In this document: in pieces, positions 1 through 8,866 of the stretch
How positions within the stretch are numbered: the first letter of the stretch is position 1
How the letters are laid out: every line of letters begins with the position of its first letter
Source: an uncultured Alphaproteobacteria bacterium
GTDB lineage: Bacteria > Pseudomonadota > Alphaproteobacteria > MPNO01 > UBA2964
Length of the DNA: 64,000 bases
Direction of reading: 5' to 3'
Assembly: GCA_943787225.1 (NCBI GenBank)
Contig: CALSLP010000002.1
Location: 186,001 to 250,000, forward strand
Notes under the pieces: generated by a model
The model's database searches: none
Seen by the model: the letters and a program-made list of their open reading frames with translations, nothing else
Told to the model about the DNA's origin: nothing
Position numbers and translations under genes: made by a program

Positions 1-112
1 CATCCCAATGGCAAATGGAACAAGATCACTCAATATTGCCATGGCTACATCAATGGTATTGGGTGAAGCCTTAAGACAGACCAATCTATTTGCCACAGGA
101 AATACAGAATGA
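1..112 (+). CDS. trmL: TrmL, tRNA (cytidine/uridine-34-2'-O)-methyltransferase, C-terminal end only
   Basis: The frame starting at base 2 reads into the window and stops at TGA 110-112. Its 36 residues carry the SPOUT methyltransferase C-terminal signature: IPM, then RSLN followed by a small-residue helix, and GEALRQT near the end. In this family that segment forms the knotted SAM-binding end. TrmL methylates the ribose of the wobble base of certain leucine tRNAs. The stop overlaps the hemF ATG (ATGA), so the two are probably co-transcribed; a trmL-hemF order is familiar from alphaproteobacteria. Only the tail is visible, so another SpoU/TrmL-like member cannot be excluded. Confidence 0.75.
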   Translation, partial: IPMANGTRSLNIAMATSMVLGEALRQTNLFATGNTE

Positions 113-975
113 CCCGGACGCTCGACGAAAAAAAAACAGCCGCGACCACGTGGTTTGCTGAACTCCGAGATCTGATCTGTGCGGAATTTGAAGCGATAGA
201 ACAAGAAGGCGGCGCTGCTACGTCTGCCACTCCTGCTGGAACGTTTGACCGAAAAATCTGGGACAGACAGGATCATACAGGAGCAGGTGGCGGCGGCGGC
301 ACGATGTCAGTTATGCGCGGGCGTGTATTCGAGAAAGTCGGTGTTAATATTTCTGCGGTCCACGGTGAATTTTCTCCTGAATTTCGCAAGGAAATTCCGG
401 GAGCGGACGAAAATCCTGAATTCTGGGCAGCGGGCATATCTTTGGTCGCTCATATGACCTCGCCGCTGGTGCCAGCCGTTCATATGAATACTCGTTTTAT
501 TTCGACCTCGAAATCCTGGTTTGGCGGCGGAACAGATTTAACGCCAATGCTGGCTGACGAAGCCGCAGCGAATGAATTCCATACATCACTCAAGGATGTT
601 TGTGACGCTCACGACGACGCCTATTACGAAAAATTCAAAAAGTGGTGTGATGAATATTTCTATCTTCCGCACCGAGAAGAACCACGTGGCATCGGCGGCA
701 TATTTTACGATTATGTCGATTCAGGAAATTGGGAGGCGGATTTCGCCTTCACCCAGAGCGTCGGTCGTACGTTCCTGAAAACCTATCCGTCTATAGTCCG
801 AGCCCGCAAAGACCAGCCATGGACGGACGATCAGCGAGAACAACAGCTGATAAAACGTGGCCGCTATGTAGAATTTAATCTCCTGCATGATCGCGGCACA
901 AAATTTGGCCTAAAAACTGGTGGAAATGTTGAAGCAATTTTGATGTCTATGCCCCCCGTCGCTAAATGGCCGTGA
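109..975 (+). CDS. hemF: Oxygen-dependent coproporphyrinogen III oxidase
   Basis: Cytosolic enzyme of heme synthesis that uses O2 to decarboxylate two propionates of coproporphyrinogen III, giving protoporphyrinogen IX. The 288-residue product carries the family hallmarks in order: a glycine-rich stretch followed by [11 protein letters not shown] (66-76), VHGEFSPEF (84-92), [10 protein letters not shown] (138-147), [15 protein letters not shown] (188-202) and [18 protein letters not shown] near the C terminus. It ends right after MPPVAKWP, about ten residues earlier than the E. coli enzyme; I recall this short end as normal for alphaproteobacteria, so I do not call it truncated. The ATG overlaps the trmL stop. 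Confidence 0.95.
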   Translation: MTRTLDEKKTAATTWFAELRDLICAEFEAIEQEGGAATSATPAGTFDRKIWDRQDHTGAGGGGGTMSVMRGRVFEKVGVNISAVHGEFSPEFRKEIPGADENPEFWAAGISLVAHMTSPLVPAVHMNTRFISTSKSWFGGGTDLTPMLADEAAANEFHTSLKDVCDAHDDAYYEKFKKWCDEYFYLPHREEPRGIGGIFYDYVDSGNWEADFAFTQSVGRTFLKTYPSIVRARKDQPWTDDQREQQLIKRGRYVEFNLLHDRGTKFGLKTGGNVEAILMSMPPVAKWP

Positions 976-1010
976 CAGGCTGGCCAACTGATACCGGGTC
1001 GCTATAGTAG

Positions 1011-1436
1011 CGATCAGAAAATGAAGATAGCATCTACTTTGCGACCACAGCACGTGACTTCGATGTGACAATTGCCCCGGCTGGAAACGGCTTTAAAATC
1101 GACTGGACCAGCGTCATCCGCAAAGGGGGTGACCCCAGCAAGCCAAACATCCGCAGACGGCAAAGTTCGAAAACGCTGCGTCCAACAGACAATTCCAGGG
1201 CGTTTCATTGCAATTCGAGCGGTGACCCCCTGAAAGGCCAAGAGCTTTGCTGGGCCAATATCACCGGATCCACGCTTTCACTCTTTCTGATGCGCGTGAA
1301 CAAAGAAGGCATCTATGCCCTACAACAATACGATCGTACGCTTTCGGGCACAGGCATGAAACTCGTCTTCAAAAGCACGCAAAGTGGTGAGAGAGTCAGA
1401 ACCGTCACTGGAAGGTTGGTTAAGAACGCGCGGTAA
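1011..1436 (+). pseudogene. Remnant of a small conserved exported protein, 5' end missing
   Basis: An open frame begins right after an in-frame TAG (1008-1010) and runs to TAA 1434-1436. It reads as a continuous domain from about 1020 (SIYFATTARDFDVTIAPAG), which precedes the only usable start (GTG 1065). The end reads QQYDRTLSGTGM and VRTVTGRLVKNAR. The pattern resembles a small family of exported alphaproteobacterial proteins whose body starts after a signal peptide. Here there is no signal peptide and no start codon ahead of the conserved part, so the 5' end appears lost, possibly together with the short gap after hemF. Function unknown. The 3' end overlaps the end of cca on the other strand by 17 bases. 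Confidence 0.45.
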
Positions 1437-2653
1437 CAAGCGATTGTAAATATTCGAGGCACACTTCACGGTCTGCTGCGAAGTCACCGGCGATCCACCA
1501 ATTTTCAACCTGTTCTAACAAATCACCAATTTCGCTTCCGGCGGGGACCCCTAAATCCACAACATCCTGCCCGGTAATGTAAAACGGCGGTATGGAGTTA
1601 GTGTTAGGTAGCGAATACAAACTCAGCCAATCTTGATCAGAATTCTGAGCTGCCCCAACCAAGACGAGTTCATTGAATATTTCAGCACCAAGCCGGTAAA
1701 GCGCTACACGGTTTTGTTTCAGACCAACGCCTGGGTCCGGGCGAACGACTGGATCACAAAGACGGCAAAGCTGATCTCGATCTGCGTTTGAGAATTTTAG
1801 CCGAGCGGCAAGAGCCCGAGCACCGACCTCATCAAGGTCAACAATGGCTGCTAACCGTCGTAAATAATCAGGCGCTGTCTCAGTCTCTGTCTCCGCCTTT
1901 ATCAGGGCAGGTAGCCGGTCACGATGAGCCATCTCGGGAAGTAATTGAGTCAGGACCCCGTTCGTTGCCATTAGATCAATGGTTGCTGCAGGGTCAGGGG
2001 CTAGCAACAGCCGGGCCAACTCTTTCCAAACTCGTTCCACGGATAAAGTTTCGATTTGTGACGCCATCTCCTCGGCAGGCCGCAACGGCGTCTTCATCTG
2101 CCGCCCCAATACCGTAATAGGCATAAAACCGAAAAAAACGTAACAATCTCAGGACATCTTCTTCGATCCGTGCGCGTGCCTCACCGACAAAACGAATGCG
2201 GCCTGCTTTCAGGTCCGCCAGACCACCGACAAGATCAAACACCGACCCATCGGGATCGCAGTAAAGGGCGTTTAACGTAAGGTCTCGCCGGGCAGCATCT
2301 TCCAGCCAGTCAGTCGTATAGCGCACCCGCGCATGTCGCCCAAAAGTTTCAACGTCGCAACGCAACGTCGTGATTTCAAACGGGATGCCATCACATATCG
2401 CTGTAATGGTTCCATGATCTATACCAGTTGGGATCGCCCGCAGGCCTGCCTGCTCAATAAGCGCCGTGACACGTTCGGGCGTTTCGGGAGTAGCGATATC
2501 AATGTCTTTAACGGGAAGACCAAGTAAAGCATCTCGGACACACCCGCCAACGAACCGTGCGGGTTGTCCACCCGACATCAAAGCATCCATGACCTTTCGG
2601 GTTTGCGCCTGAGCCATCCAGCTATTCACATCTATGGAGGCAGCAGGTTTCAT
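1420..2653 (-). pseudogene. cca: CCA tRNA nucleotidyltransferase, frameshifted
   Basis: Adds or repairs the 3' CCA of tRNAs. The first frame (2653 down to about 2075) has the class II nucleotidyltransferase head: FVGGCVRD (34-41), the metal-binding DID (50-52), RRDLTLNAL, and EEDVLRLLRFFRFYA. The second frame continues with AEEMASQIETLSVERVWKE, the expected start of the helical body, and runs to TAA at 1420. Joining the frames near base 2075 gives a normal-length enzyme of about 410 residues. A one- or two-base indel there disables the gene as written. Since a CCA-adding enzyme is normally needed, a sequencing error is a live alternative. It lies just downstream of the DUF6111 gene. Confidence 0.88.
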
Positions 2654-2668
2654 CGACCGAAGCCTTCG

Positions 2669-2890
2669 TCAGAAATCAAGAATTTCGGGAAAAGCGATCA
2701 TTGTAAAAACTGAAATTATCGTAAGCACTCCCCCCGACAGAATGAGCCACGGCCACGGTAACGGTTCCCAATCCTCGCGGGCGATGGCTTTGGACCCTCC
2801 GAGTTTCGGCGGGGCAAAAGCGCGCCACAAGATAAAGAGCCCCGTCGGCGTCACTAGCGGTACTACGAACAATAAAAACAAGCGGATCAT
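2669..2890 (-). CDS. DUF6111-like small inner-membrane protein
   Basis: A 73-residue protein with two hydrophobic segments (about 3-23 and 47-67) separated by a short polar loop rich in K, R and P. I recognise the pattern and position (between a Nudix hydrolase and cca in alphaproteobacteria) as DUF6111; function unknown. Its ATG overlaps the Nudix stop by four bases (ATGA) and cca starts 16 bases after its stop, so the block is translated as one leftward operon. Confidence 0.65.
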   Translation of the reverse strand: MIRLFLLFVVPLVTPTGLFILWRAFAPPKLGGSKAIAREDWEPLPWPWLILSGGVLTIISVFTMIAFPEILDF

Positions 2891-3489
2891 GCGTTCCTCA
2901 CCATCTTCCCTAATTCAACAAGAATGCGGGCCGTCAAACCCCAGATATAGTGATCATTATAAGGCATCACATAATATTCTCGCGATTCTCCACGTTCGTC
3001 ACGCGTTTCCAAGCGATGATTCGTTGGGTCGAGAACGAAGTCCATCGGCACTTCAAACACTTTGGCGACCTCTGCGGGGTCAGGCGCGAGGGACATCGGT
3101 GGTTTAATTACCCCCACAATCGGCATGACCCGATAGCCAGTACCTGTATCCCGAGCGTTCATCCGGCCCAAGACTTCGATCATTGATGCGGGAAGACCAA
3201 CTTCCTCTTCGGTTTCCCGAAGCGCCGTTTCTTCAGGTGTCACCTCTCCCGGCTCAACACCTCCGCCGGGAAATGCGATCTGGCCGGCATGATCTGACAT
3301 CGTATCCGTTCGTTGCGTCAGTAGAACCGTCATCCCGTCTGCTCGATCAATCAAGGGGACAAGAACGGCAGCCGACCGCAGGGCTCTCTCTGCGCCTGTC
3401 GCGGGTGGCGCTGGCCAGATGTTTCCTGCCGCACATGGATTAGGCCCGACACCCGGTCCTGCAAAAATATTATTAAGAAGGTGACGCAT
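2887..3489 (-). CDS. Nudix hydrolase, CoA pyrophosphatase type (NudL-like)
   Basis: Predicted to cleave coenzyme A or related nucleotide diphosphates to 3',5'-ADP and phosphopantetheine. The 200-residue protein has the NuCoA-type lead-in VLLTQRTDTMSDHAGQIAFPGG followed by the Nudix helix with RETEEEVGLP, the acidic metal site. This arrangement separates the NudL/NUDT7 group from other Nudix enzymes; the exact substrate is inference. It sits in the leftward block between DUF1285 (20 bases upstream) and DUF6111 (four-base overlap). Confidence 0.85.
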   Translation of the reverse strand: MRHLLNNIFAGPGVGPNPCAAGNIWPAPPATGAERALRSAAVLVPLIDRADGMTVLLTQRTDTMSDHAGQIAFPGGGVEPGEVTPEETALRETEEEVGLPASMIEVLGRMNARDTGTGYRVMPIVGVIKPPMSLAPDPAEVAKVFEVPMDFVLDPTNHRLETRDERGESREYYVMPYNDHYIWGLTARILVELGKMVRNA

Positions 3490-3509
3490 TATTCCTACCG
3501 GCGATTATC

Positions 3510-4088
3510 TCAATCAGCTTGGCCTAACGTAAAACAAACGCCATTACTCCACACGCCTAGGACCATCCTGCCCTCATCCTGCTTTTCAACAGCCAACGCC
3601 ACCAGATCATAGAAGACCGCTCGTGTGATCATAGCGTCAATGCCGTCCCTAACCTGAAGATAAGGAGAGGGCTCCCCCGTCACCGGATCGATGACGACTC
3701 TCAGCTGATTCTCAAGTCCCGCGATCACAATATCGTCAACATTTGTCCGAAACGTAAGGCGCTGATTCTGCTCTTCGCCTTCCACCGTCATTTCAACGGC
3801 TTGAAACGGCGCGTCTTCAACTTGAATTCGGCATTTTTCAACGGGCGTTTCGAGCCAAAAATCGCCCTGATCGTCGCGTTTTAATATCGATCCAAACAGT
3901 TTTACGAGTTGTCTTCGTTCAATGGGAGAGCCATGATAATACCAAGTACCGTCACGGGCGATACGCATGTCGATATCGCCACAAAATAGCTGGCCGTTCG
4001 GATCGCCGGATTTGTCGCCAAGAAAACCGCCGTCAAGCGACTCGCTCAACGCGTCGCTGGGACTATCGGTAACAAGTGACTTATCCAT
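3510..4088 (-). CDS. DUF1285 protein
   Basis: A 192-residue soluble protein. After a variable acidic N terminus it carries the DUF1285 signature: GDIDMRIARDGTWYYHGSPI (about 37-56), then LVKLFGSIL, a TPVEK segment and VEDAPFQAVEM. No enzymatic motif is visible and function is unknown. First gene of the leftward block DUF1285-Nudix-DUF6111-cca and divergent, with only 30 bases between starts, from the moxR operon, an arrangement common in alphaproteobacteria. Both promoters must therefore overlap or lie inside the coding ends. Confidence 0.85.
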   Translation of the reverse strand: MDKSLVTDSPSDALSESLDGGFLGDKSGDPNGQLFCGDIDMRIARDGTWYYHGSPIERRQLVKLFGSILKRDDQGDFWLETPVEKCRIQVEDAPFQAVEMTVEGEEQNQRLTFRTNVDDIVIAGLENQLRVVIDPVTGEPSPYLQVRDGIDAMITRAVFYDLVALAVEKQDEGRMVLGVWSNGVCFTLGQAD

Positions 4089-4118
4089 GGTGCGCCGCCT
4101 GCGTCATGGAGACTCTAT

Positions 4119-5150
4119 ATGGCTGAAACAGAATCCCTAACTCAATCCACCGGTTTTGGAGAAGAACCCCCTGCCCGTCTTGTCGCGGAAATCGATTCAC
4201 TGGGCCAACGCATAGCCCTCGTTCGCGACCGCATCGGCCGGATAATTTTTGGCCAAAACCAAGTGATCGACGAAACACTTATCACGCTGCTCGCCGGCGG
4301 TCACGTCCTGTTAATTGGCTTTCCCGGCCTCGGCAAAACGCGACTGGTCGAAACACTAGGAACTGTTTTGGGATTGGATGACAAAAGGGTTCAATTCACA
4401 CCTGATTTGATGCCTGCAGATATTCTTGGGTCCGAGATACTCGACGAAGGTGAAGACGGAACACGAAGGTCCTTTCGCTTTATCGAAGGACCGGTTTTCT
4501 GCCAGCTCCTAATGGCTGACGAAATCAATCGTGCCAGCCCAAGAACACAATCAGCCTTTCTGCAGGCGATGCAGGAAAAAACCGTTTCCGTCGCTGGCCA
4601 GAATCACGCTTTGCCGAATCCGTTTCATGTCCTGGCCACCCAGAATCCATTGGAACAGGAAGGCACCTACCCGTTGCCGGAAGCGCAGCTCGATCGGTTT
4701 CTCATGCAGGTCGACGTTAGCTATCCATCAGAAGCAGCGGAACGCGAAATTCTCCTGGCGACAACCGGATCTGAAACGGCGATAGCTGAACAGGTACTGA
4801 CAGCGGATGAACTCGTCGCCGCCCAACAGCTGGTAAGACAAATTCCGGTTGGCGACAGTGTCGTGCAAGCGATCCTCAACCTCGTTCGATCAGCCCGCCC
4901 GACCGAAAGTGCCTTACCCGACATTCGAGATCATGTTGCCTGGGGTCCCGGCCCCCGGGCAAGCCAGGCATTGATGTTGGCGTGCCGGGCACGCGCGTTA
5001 TTGGACGGTCGCTACGCGCCATCCATCGACGATGTCGTCGCGCTGTCGAAACCCGTTCTCCGGCACCGCATGGCGCTTAGTTTTGCCGCGCGCGCGGATG
5101 GTGTAACCATTGACGAGGTCATTGAACGGCTGTGCGCTCCTTTGGCTTAA
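4119..5150 (+). CDS. MoxR-family AAA+ ATPase
   Basis: Chaperone-like ATPase thought to remodel or insert cofactors into partner proteins, usually together with VWA-domain proteins. The 343-residue sequence has Walker A GFPGLGKT (67-74), Walker B LMADEINR (131-138), and sensor/arginine-finger regions ATQNPLEQEGTYPLPEAQLDRF, followed by a helical lid. First gene of a four-gene rightward operon; its end overlaps the DUF58 start by 19 bases. Neighbours with MIDAS-type metal sites support the MoxR-VWA pairing. The client complex is not identified. Confidence 0.93.
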   Translation: MAETESLTQSTGFGEEPPARLVAEIDSLGQRIALVRDRIGRIIFGQNQVIDETLITLLAGGHVLLIGFPGLGKTRLVETLGTVLGLDDKRVQFTPDLMPADILGSEILDEGEDGTRRSFRFIEGPVFCQLLMADEINRASPRTQSAFLQAMQEKTVSVAGQNHALPNPFHVLATQNPLEQEGTYPLPEAQLDRFLMQVDVSYPSEAAEREILLATTGSETAIAEQVLTADELVAAQQLVRQIPVGDSVVQAILNLVRSARPTESALPDIRDHVAWGPGPRASQALMLACRARALLDGRYAPSIDDVVALSKPVLRHRMALSFAARADGVTIDEVIERLCAPLA

Positions 5151-6055
5151 AACTCGCTGGCCTTGGCAATCGAGACGCTGAGCGACCGGCATCCGTCAGG
5201 CAGCGAGCAGAGGAAACCGCTGCTCGGCTCCCTCCTTTACTGGTGGCTGCCGAACGTATCGCCGCTACGGTTGCGCAAGGCGTTCATGGGCGTCGTCGTG
5301 TTGGTCAAGGTGAGTCGTTTTGGCAGTTTCGGCGTTACCAGCAAGGTGACCCAGTACAAAGCATTGACTGGCGGCAATCCGCGAAGCGCGAACATCTTTA
5401 TATTCGGGAGAATGAGTGGGAAGCAGCGCAAAGCGTTTGGGTATGGTTAGACCGCTCCACCTCCATGCAATATCACTCCGACGACAGCCTGCCGGATAAG
5501 GCCGACCGTGCTGCTGTTCTGATGTTGGCACTTTCCTCTCTCCTCATCCGCGGCGGAGAACGCGTAACCCTCCTAGGATCGGGCATACCGCCATCGAATG
5601 GCCGCGCCGTCATGGACAGGCTCGTTGCCTCTATCTCCATTGGCGAAACAGAAGATCAAAGCGCTCCACCGTTAGAACAGCTGCCGCGCGACGCCCGGGT
5701 TGTCATGATTTCTGATTTCCTGACACCACCCTCAGAAATCGAACAAACGCTGCGCAAGTTCGCCTCACTCGGGGTTCGGGGACATCTGTTGCAAGTTTTT
5801 GACCCCGCAGAGCAAAACCTGCCATTTGCCGGCCGGGTACGCTTTGAAGGGTTGGAAGGAGAAGGTGCCGCTCTGATCGGCCGCGTTGAGGCAGTCAGAA
5901 CAGAGTACATCCAGCTCATGGAAAAACACCGGCGCGCGATTGAAGATATTGCGCGGGGTTTGGGATGGACCTGTCTTGCCCACGCTACCGACCAGCCACC
6001 ACAAACGGCGTTACTTGCTCTCTACCATGCTCTCGCAGAAACACCGGGAGCATAG
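5132..6055 (+). CDS. DUF58 protein with VWA-type metal site
   Basis: A 307-residue protein partner of MoxR ATPases. The DUF58 core is visible as GQGESFWQFRRYQQGDP and SIDWRQSAKREHLYIRE (about 58-92). It is followed by a von Willebrand A-like fold whose MIDAS motif DRSTS (107-111) keeps the D-x-S-x-S pattern. It overlaps moxR by 19 bases and is followed after three bases by the DUF4159 gene. Likely cytoplasmic or membrane-associated through its partners. Physiological role unknown. Confidence 0.9.
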   Translation: MRSFGLKLAGLGNRDAERPASVRQRAEETAARLPPLLVAAERIAATVAQGVHGRRRVGQGESFWQFRRYQQGDPVQSIDWRQSAKREHLYIRENEWEAAQSVWVWLDRSTSMQYHSDDSLPDKADRAAVLMLALSSLLIRGGERVTLLGSGIPPSNGRAVMDRLVASISIGETEDQSAPPLEQLPRDARVVMISDFLTPPSEIEQTLRKFASLGVRGHLLQVFDPAEQNLPFAGRVRFEGLEGEGAALIGRVEAVRTEYIQLMEKHRRAIEDIARGLGWTCLAHATDQPPQTALLALYHALAETPGA

Positions 6056-6058
6056 GGT

Positions 6059-8854
6059 ATGCTCGACTTGGGTCCTCTCGTTTTTACTGCTCCGTGGATT
6101 TTAGCGGCTCTCGTCTCATTGCCTATTTTATGGTGGCTGTTAAGGGTTACACCGCCAGCTCCCCTGGTTCGGGCATTTCCACCCTTGCGATTTTTGCTCG
6201 CCCTTCAGCCCCAGGAAGAAACACCCGCAAGAACGCCGCTATGGCTGATCCTTCTGCGGATGCTCATCGCGGCTTTAATCATTCTTGGTCTCGCCCACCC
6301 CGTATGGAATCAGGGCAAGCAACTATATGGCAGCGGGCCTCTTATTTTGGTTGTGGACGATGGATGGGCCGCCGCGCCAGTGTGGCAAAAACGATTGGAT
6401 ACGATTGAAAGTCTTGTAGACCAGGCGGATCGCGAAGCGCGGGCTGTTCGCGTTTTGATGACCGCAAAGCGGCTTCGGTCCGAACCCAGTCATCTCAGCG
6501 ATCTCATGCGCCCCGCAGAAGCACGTCAGATTCTCAGACGCATCAAGCCAAAACCATGGCCAACAGATCGGCGGGCAGCGCTGGACGCCCTTAAAAACGT
6601 AACAGTTAAGGGCTCGGCTCACATTGCGTGGTTGTCAGATGGCTTGGATGATGCCGGTGCTGCATCCCTTATGGATCGGCTGCGTGAATTGGGGGCTCTC
6701 CGTCTTTATCGCGAGCCCGCAACCGCATTGGCAAAGACCCTAACCCAGCCGCGAACAGTGACGGGTGGCATCGCCTTCCCGGTACAGCGCGTGAAGGGAC
6801 CGCTCGGGAAATCAGAAGCCCAGGTTAGGCTCTTCGACGAAGATGGTCGCCTTTTGGGGCGTGAAAAAGCCATCTTTGATCAAGGGAAGTCGGCCGCAGA
6901 GGCTCGCTTCAAATTACCGCCGGATATCCGCAATCAGGCTGCGAGCGCCAAAATTGAGGGGGAGGATAGTGCCGGTGCCATTTTCCTGCTGGATGAACGG
7001 TGGCGGCGGCGGCCCGTCGGAATCGCCGTTGGTGGTTTGACCGAAGGATCGGTCCCGCTCTTGAGTGACGATTATTACCTGAAACGCGCTCTTGATCCTT
7101 TTAGCGACGTTAGAACCGGTACGATTAGCGACCTTACAAAGTTGAAATTAGCGATGATCGTGCTGGCCGACATTGGAAAGCTTAGCAAACCGCAAACTGA
7201 TTCACTGCTCACCTGGTTGAACAAAGGCGGTGTTCTCGTTCGGTTTGCCGGTCCCCGCATGGCCCAGGGCACTGACCAGCTGGTACCGGTTCAACTGCGC
7301 GGCGGCGGTCGCGCGCTTGGCGGCACAATGTCCTGGACAACACCAGCCAAACTCATGCCTTTTGAAGACAAGAGTCCCTTCTCAGGCCTCACAATCCCAA
7401 CCGACATTCGAATCAAACGTCAGGTCCTCGCGCAACCAACGCTGGATTTGAATGGAAAAACCTGGGCGCGGTTGACCGACGGAACTCCACTGGTGACCGC
7501 GGAACGCAAAGGAGATGGCTGGCTTATTCTGGTCCACACCACCGCTAATACAGAATGGTCCAACCTCCCTATTTCAGGGCTATTCGTTGGCATGATGCAA
7601 CGCGTTGCGGCCCTGAGCCTCGGTGTTAGCGGCGATGGCGGCACAACAACCTTTCCACCGCTTCAGGTCATGGACGGGTTTGGTGTCCTGGGTACACCAT
7701 CTTCAGCAGCAATTGCGATTCCCGGAAAATCATTCTCCAAGGCGACCGCGGGACCAAAAACACCGCCGGGATATTATGGCAAAGGAGAAACACGTCGCGC
7801 TCTCAATTTAACGGCATCCATCCGGGGGCTTTCCGCACTGAATAATATTCCAGCAGGAGTCGAAACCGTTGATTATGCGATTGCTCGCGGCTGGGATGCT
7901 AAACCCTGGCTGCTGCTCACCGCCCTCTTATTACTCATGATTGATTTGATCATCAGCTACATATTACGCGGATTGGGAATCAGTATCGTGAAGACGCCAA
8001 ATGCTAAGACAGCCGGACGCTCCGCCGGAATAATCCTTCTTCTTTCGACAAGTCTAATGGTCTTTACGACAACGACTATTGCGCAAACGATGAGATCCTC
8101 ACAGCCTACGACTGCCATGGACCCGGCGGAAAAATTCGCCCTGCGCGCAACATCCGAAACACGGCTTGCCTATGTCCTCACGAATGATGCCGCGATTGAT
8201 TCTGTAAGCCGTGCGGGGTTGATAGGTCTCACGGACATTTTGCGCCGTAGAACGGCCGTTGAAGCCGGGGCACCGATGGGCGTCAATGTTGAACGAGATG
8301 AGCTGGCATTTTTTCCGATGTTGTATTGGCCGGTCTCGCTCCGGCAACGCCCGTTATCGGATCAGGCTATCGAAAAGCTAAACGCTTATCTAAGGACAGG
8401 CGGTACCGTTCTGTTTGATACACGGGAACAATCAAAGCTCACCTTTGATCCATTTGGAAGCGGCGGCGCGGAAACAGCAAAACTCCGTGCGATGCTGCGC
8501 GAACTCGATATCCCGGCCTTGATCCCCGTGCCAACAGATCACGTAATCAATAAAGCTTTCTATCTGCTGAAGGATTACCCAGGTCGCTGGCGCGGCGGCA
8601 CGGTTTGGGTTGAACGCCGCGGCGGGCGCCACAATGACGGCGTGTCGTCAGTTTTGATTGGCAGCAATGACTGGGCTGGCGCCTGGGCAGTCGACCCACA
8701 AGGATCACCAATGTTCCCGGTCTCGCCCGATGGGGAACGGCAGCGGGAATTTGCCTACCGATTTGGCGTGAATTGGGTGATGTATGCCCTGACCGGTAAC
8801 TACAAAACCGATCAGGTTCATGTGCCGTCGATAATCGAACGGCTCGGGCAGTAG
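6059..8854 (+). CDS. Large membrane protein with BatA-type N terminus and C-terminal DUF4159
   Basis: A 931-residue protein. The N terminus matches BatA-like proteins: a membrane segment (about 13-30), the RAFPPLRFL stretch, and a second hydrophobic segment near 65-80. A VWA-like fold follows whose metal motif is degenerate (VVDDGWAAA instead of D-x-S-x-S). Two more membrane segments lie around 617-640 and 660-680. The last ~230 residues form a DUF4159 domain ending in REFAYRFGVNWVMYALTGNYK. The domain order is familiar from alphaproteobacterial MoxR operons. It probably places a soluble, amidotransferase-fold-like module next to the membrane; function unknown. Intact over 2.8 kb. Confidence 0.88.
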   Translation: MLDLGPLVFTAPWILAALVSLPILWWLLRVTPPAPLVRAFPPLRFLLALQPQEETPARTPLWLILLRMLIAALIILGLAHPVWNQGKQLYGSGPLILVVDDGWAAAPVWQKRLDTIESLVDQADREARAVRVLMTAKRLRSEPSHLSDLMRPAEARQILRRIKPKPWPTDRRAALDALKNVTVKGSAHIAWLSDGLDDAGAASLMDRLRELGALRLYREPATALAKTLTQPRTVTGGIAFPVQRVKGPLGKSEAQVRLFDEDGRLLGREKAIFDQGKSAAEARFKLPPDIRNQAASAKIEGEDSAGAIFLLDERWRRRPVGIAVGGLTEGSVPLLSDDYYLKRALDPFSDVRTGTISDLTKLKLAMIVLADIGKLSKPQTDSLLTWLNKGGVLVRFAGPRMAQGTDQLVPVQLRGGGRALGGTMSWTTPAKLMPFEDKSPFSGLTIPTDIRIKRQVLAQPTLDLNGKTWARLTDGTPLVTAERKGDGWLILVHTTANTEWSNLPISGLFVGMMQRVAALSLGVSGDGGTTTFPPLQVMDGFGVLGTPSSAAIAIPGKSFSKATAGPKTPPGYYGKGETRRALNLTASIRGLSALNNIPAGVETVDYAIARGWDAKPWLLLTALLLLMIDLIISYILRGLGISIVKTPNAKTAGRSAGIILLLSTSLMVFTTTTIAQTMRSSQPTTAMDPAEKFALRATSETRLAYVLTNDAAIDSVSRAGLIGLTDILRRRTAVEAGAPMGVNVERDELAFFPMLYWPVSLRQRPLSDQAIEKLNAYLRTGGTVLFDTREQSKLTFDPFGSGGAETAKLRAMLRELDIPALIPVPTDHVINKAFYLLKDYPGRWRGGTVWVERRGGRHNDGVSSVLIGSNDWAGAWAVDPQGSPMFPVSPDGERQREFAYRFGVNWVMYALTGNYKTDQVHVPSIIERLGQ

Positions 8855-8866
8855 GAAACGCATGGC

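Noticed and set aside
960..1010. Truncation of hemF at PPVAKWP
   Set aside because: Short ends of this kind are what I expect in alphaproteobacterial HemF, so no frameshift is called.
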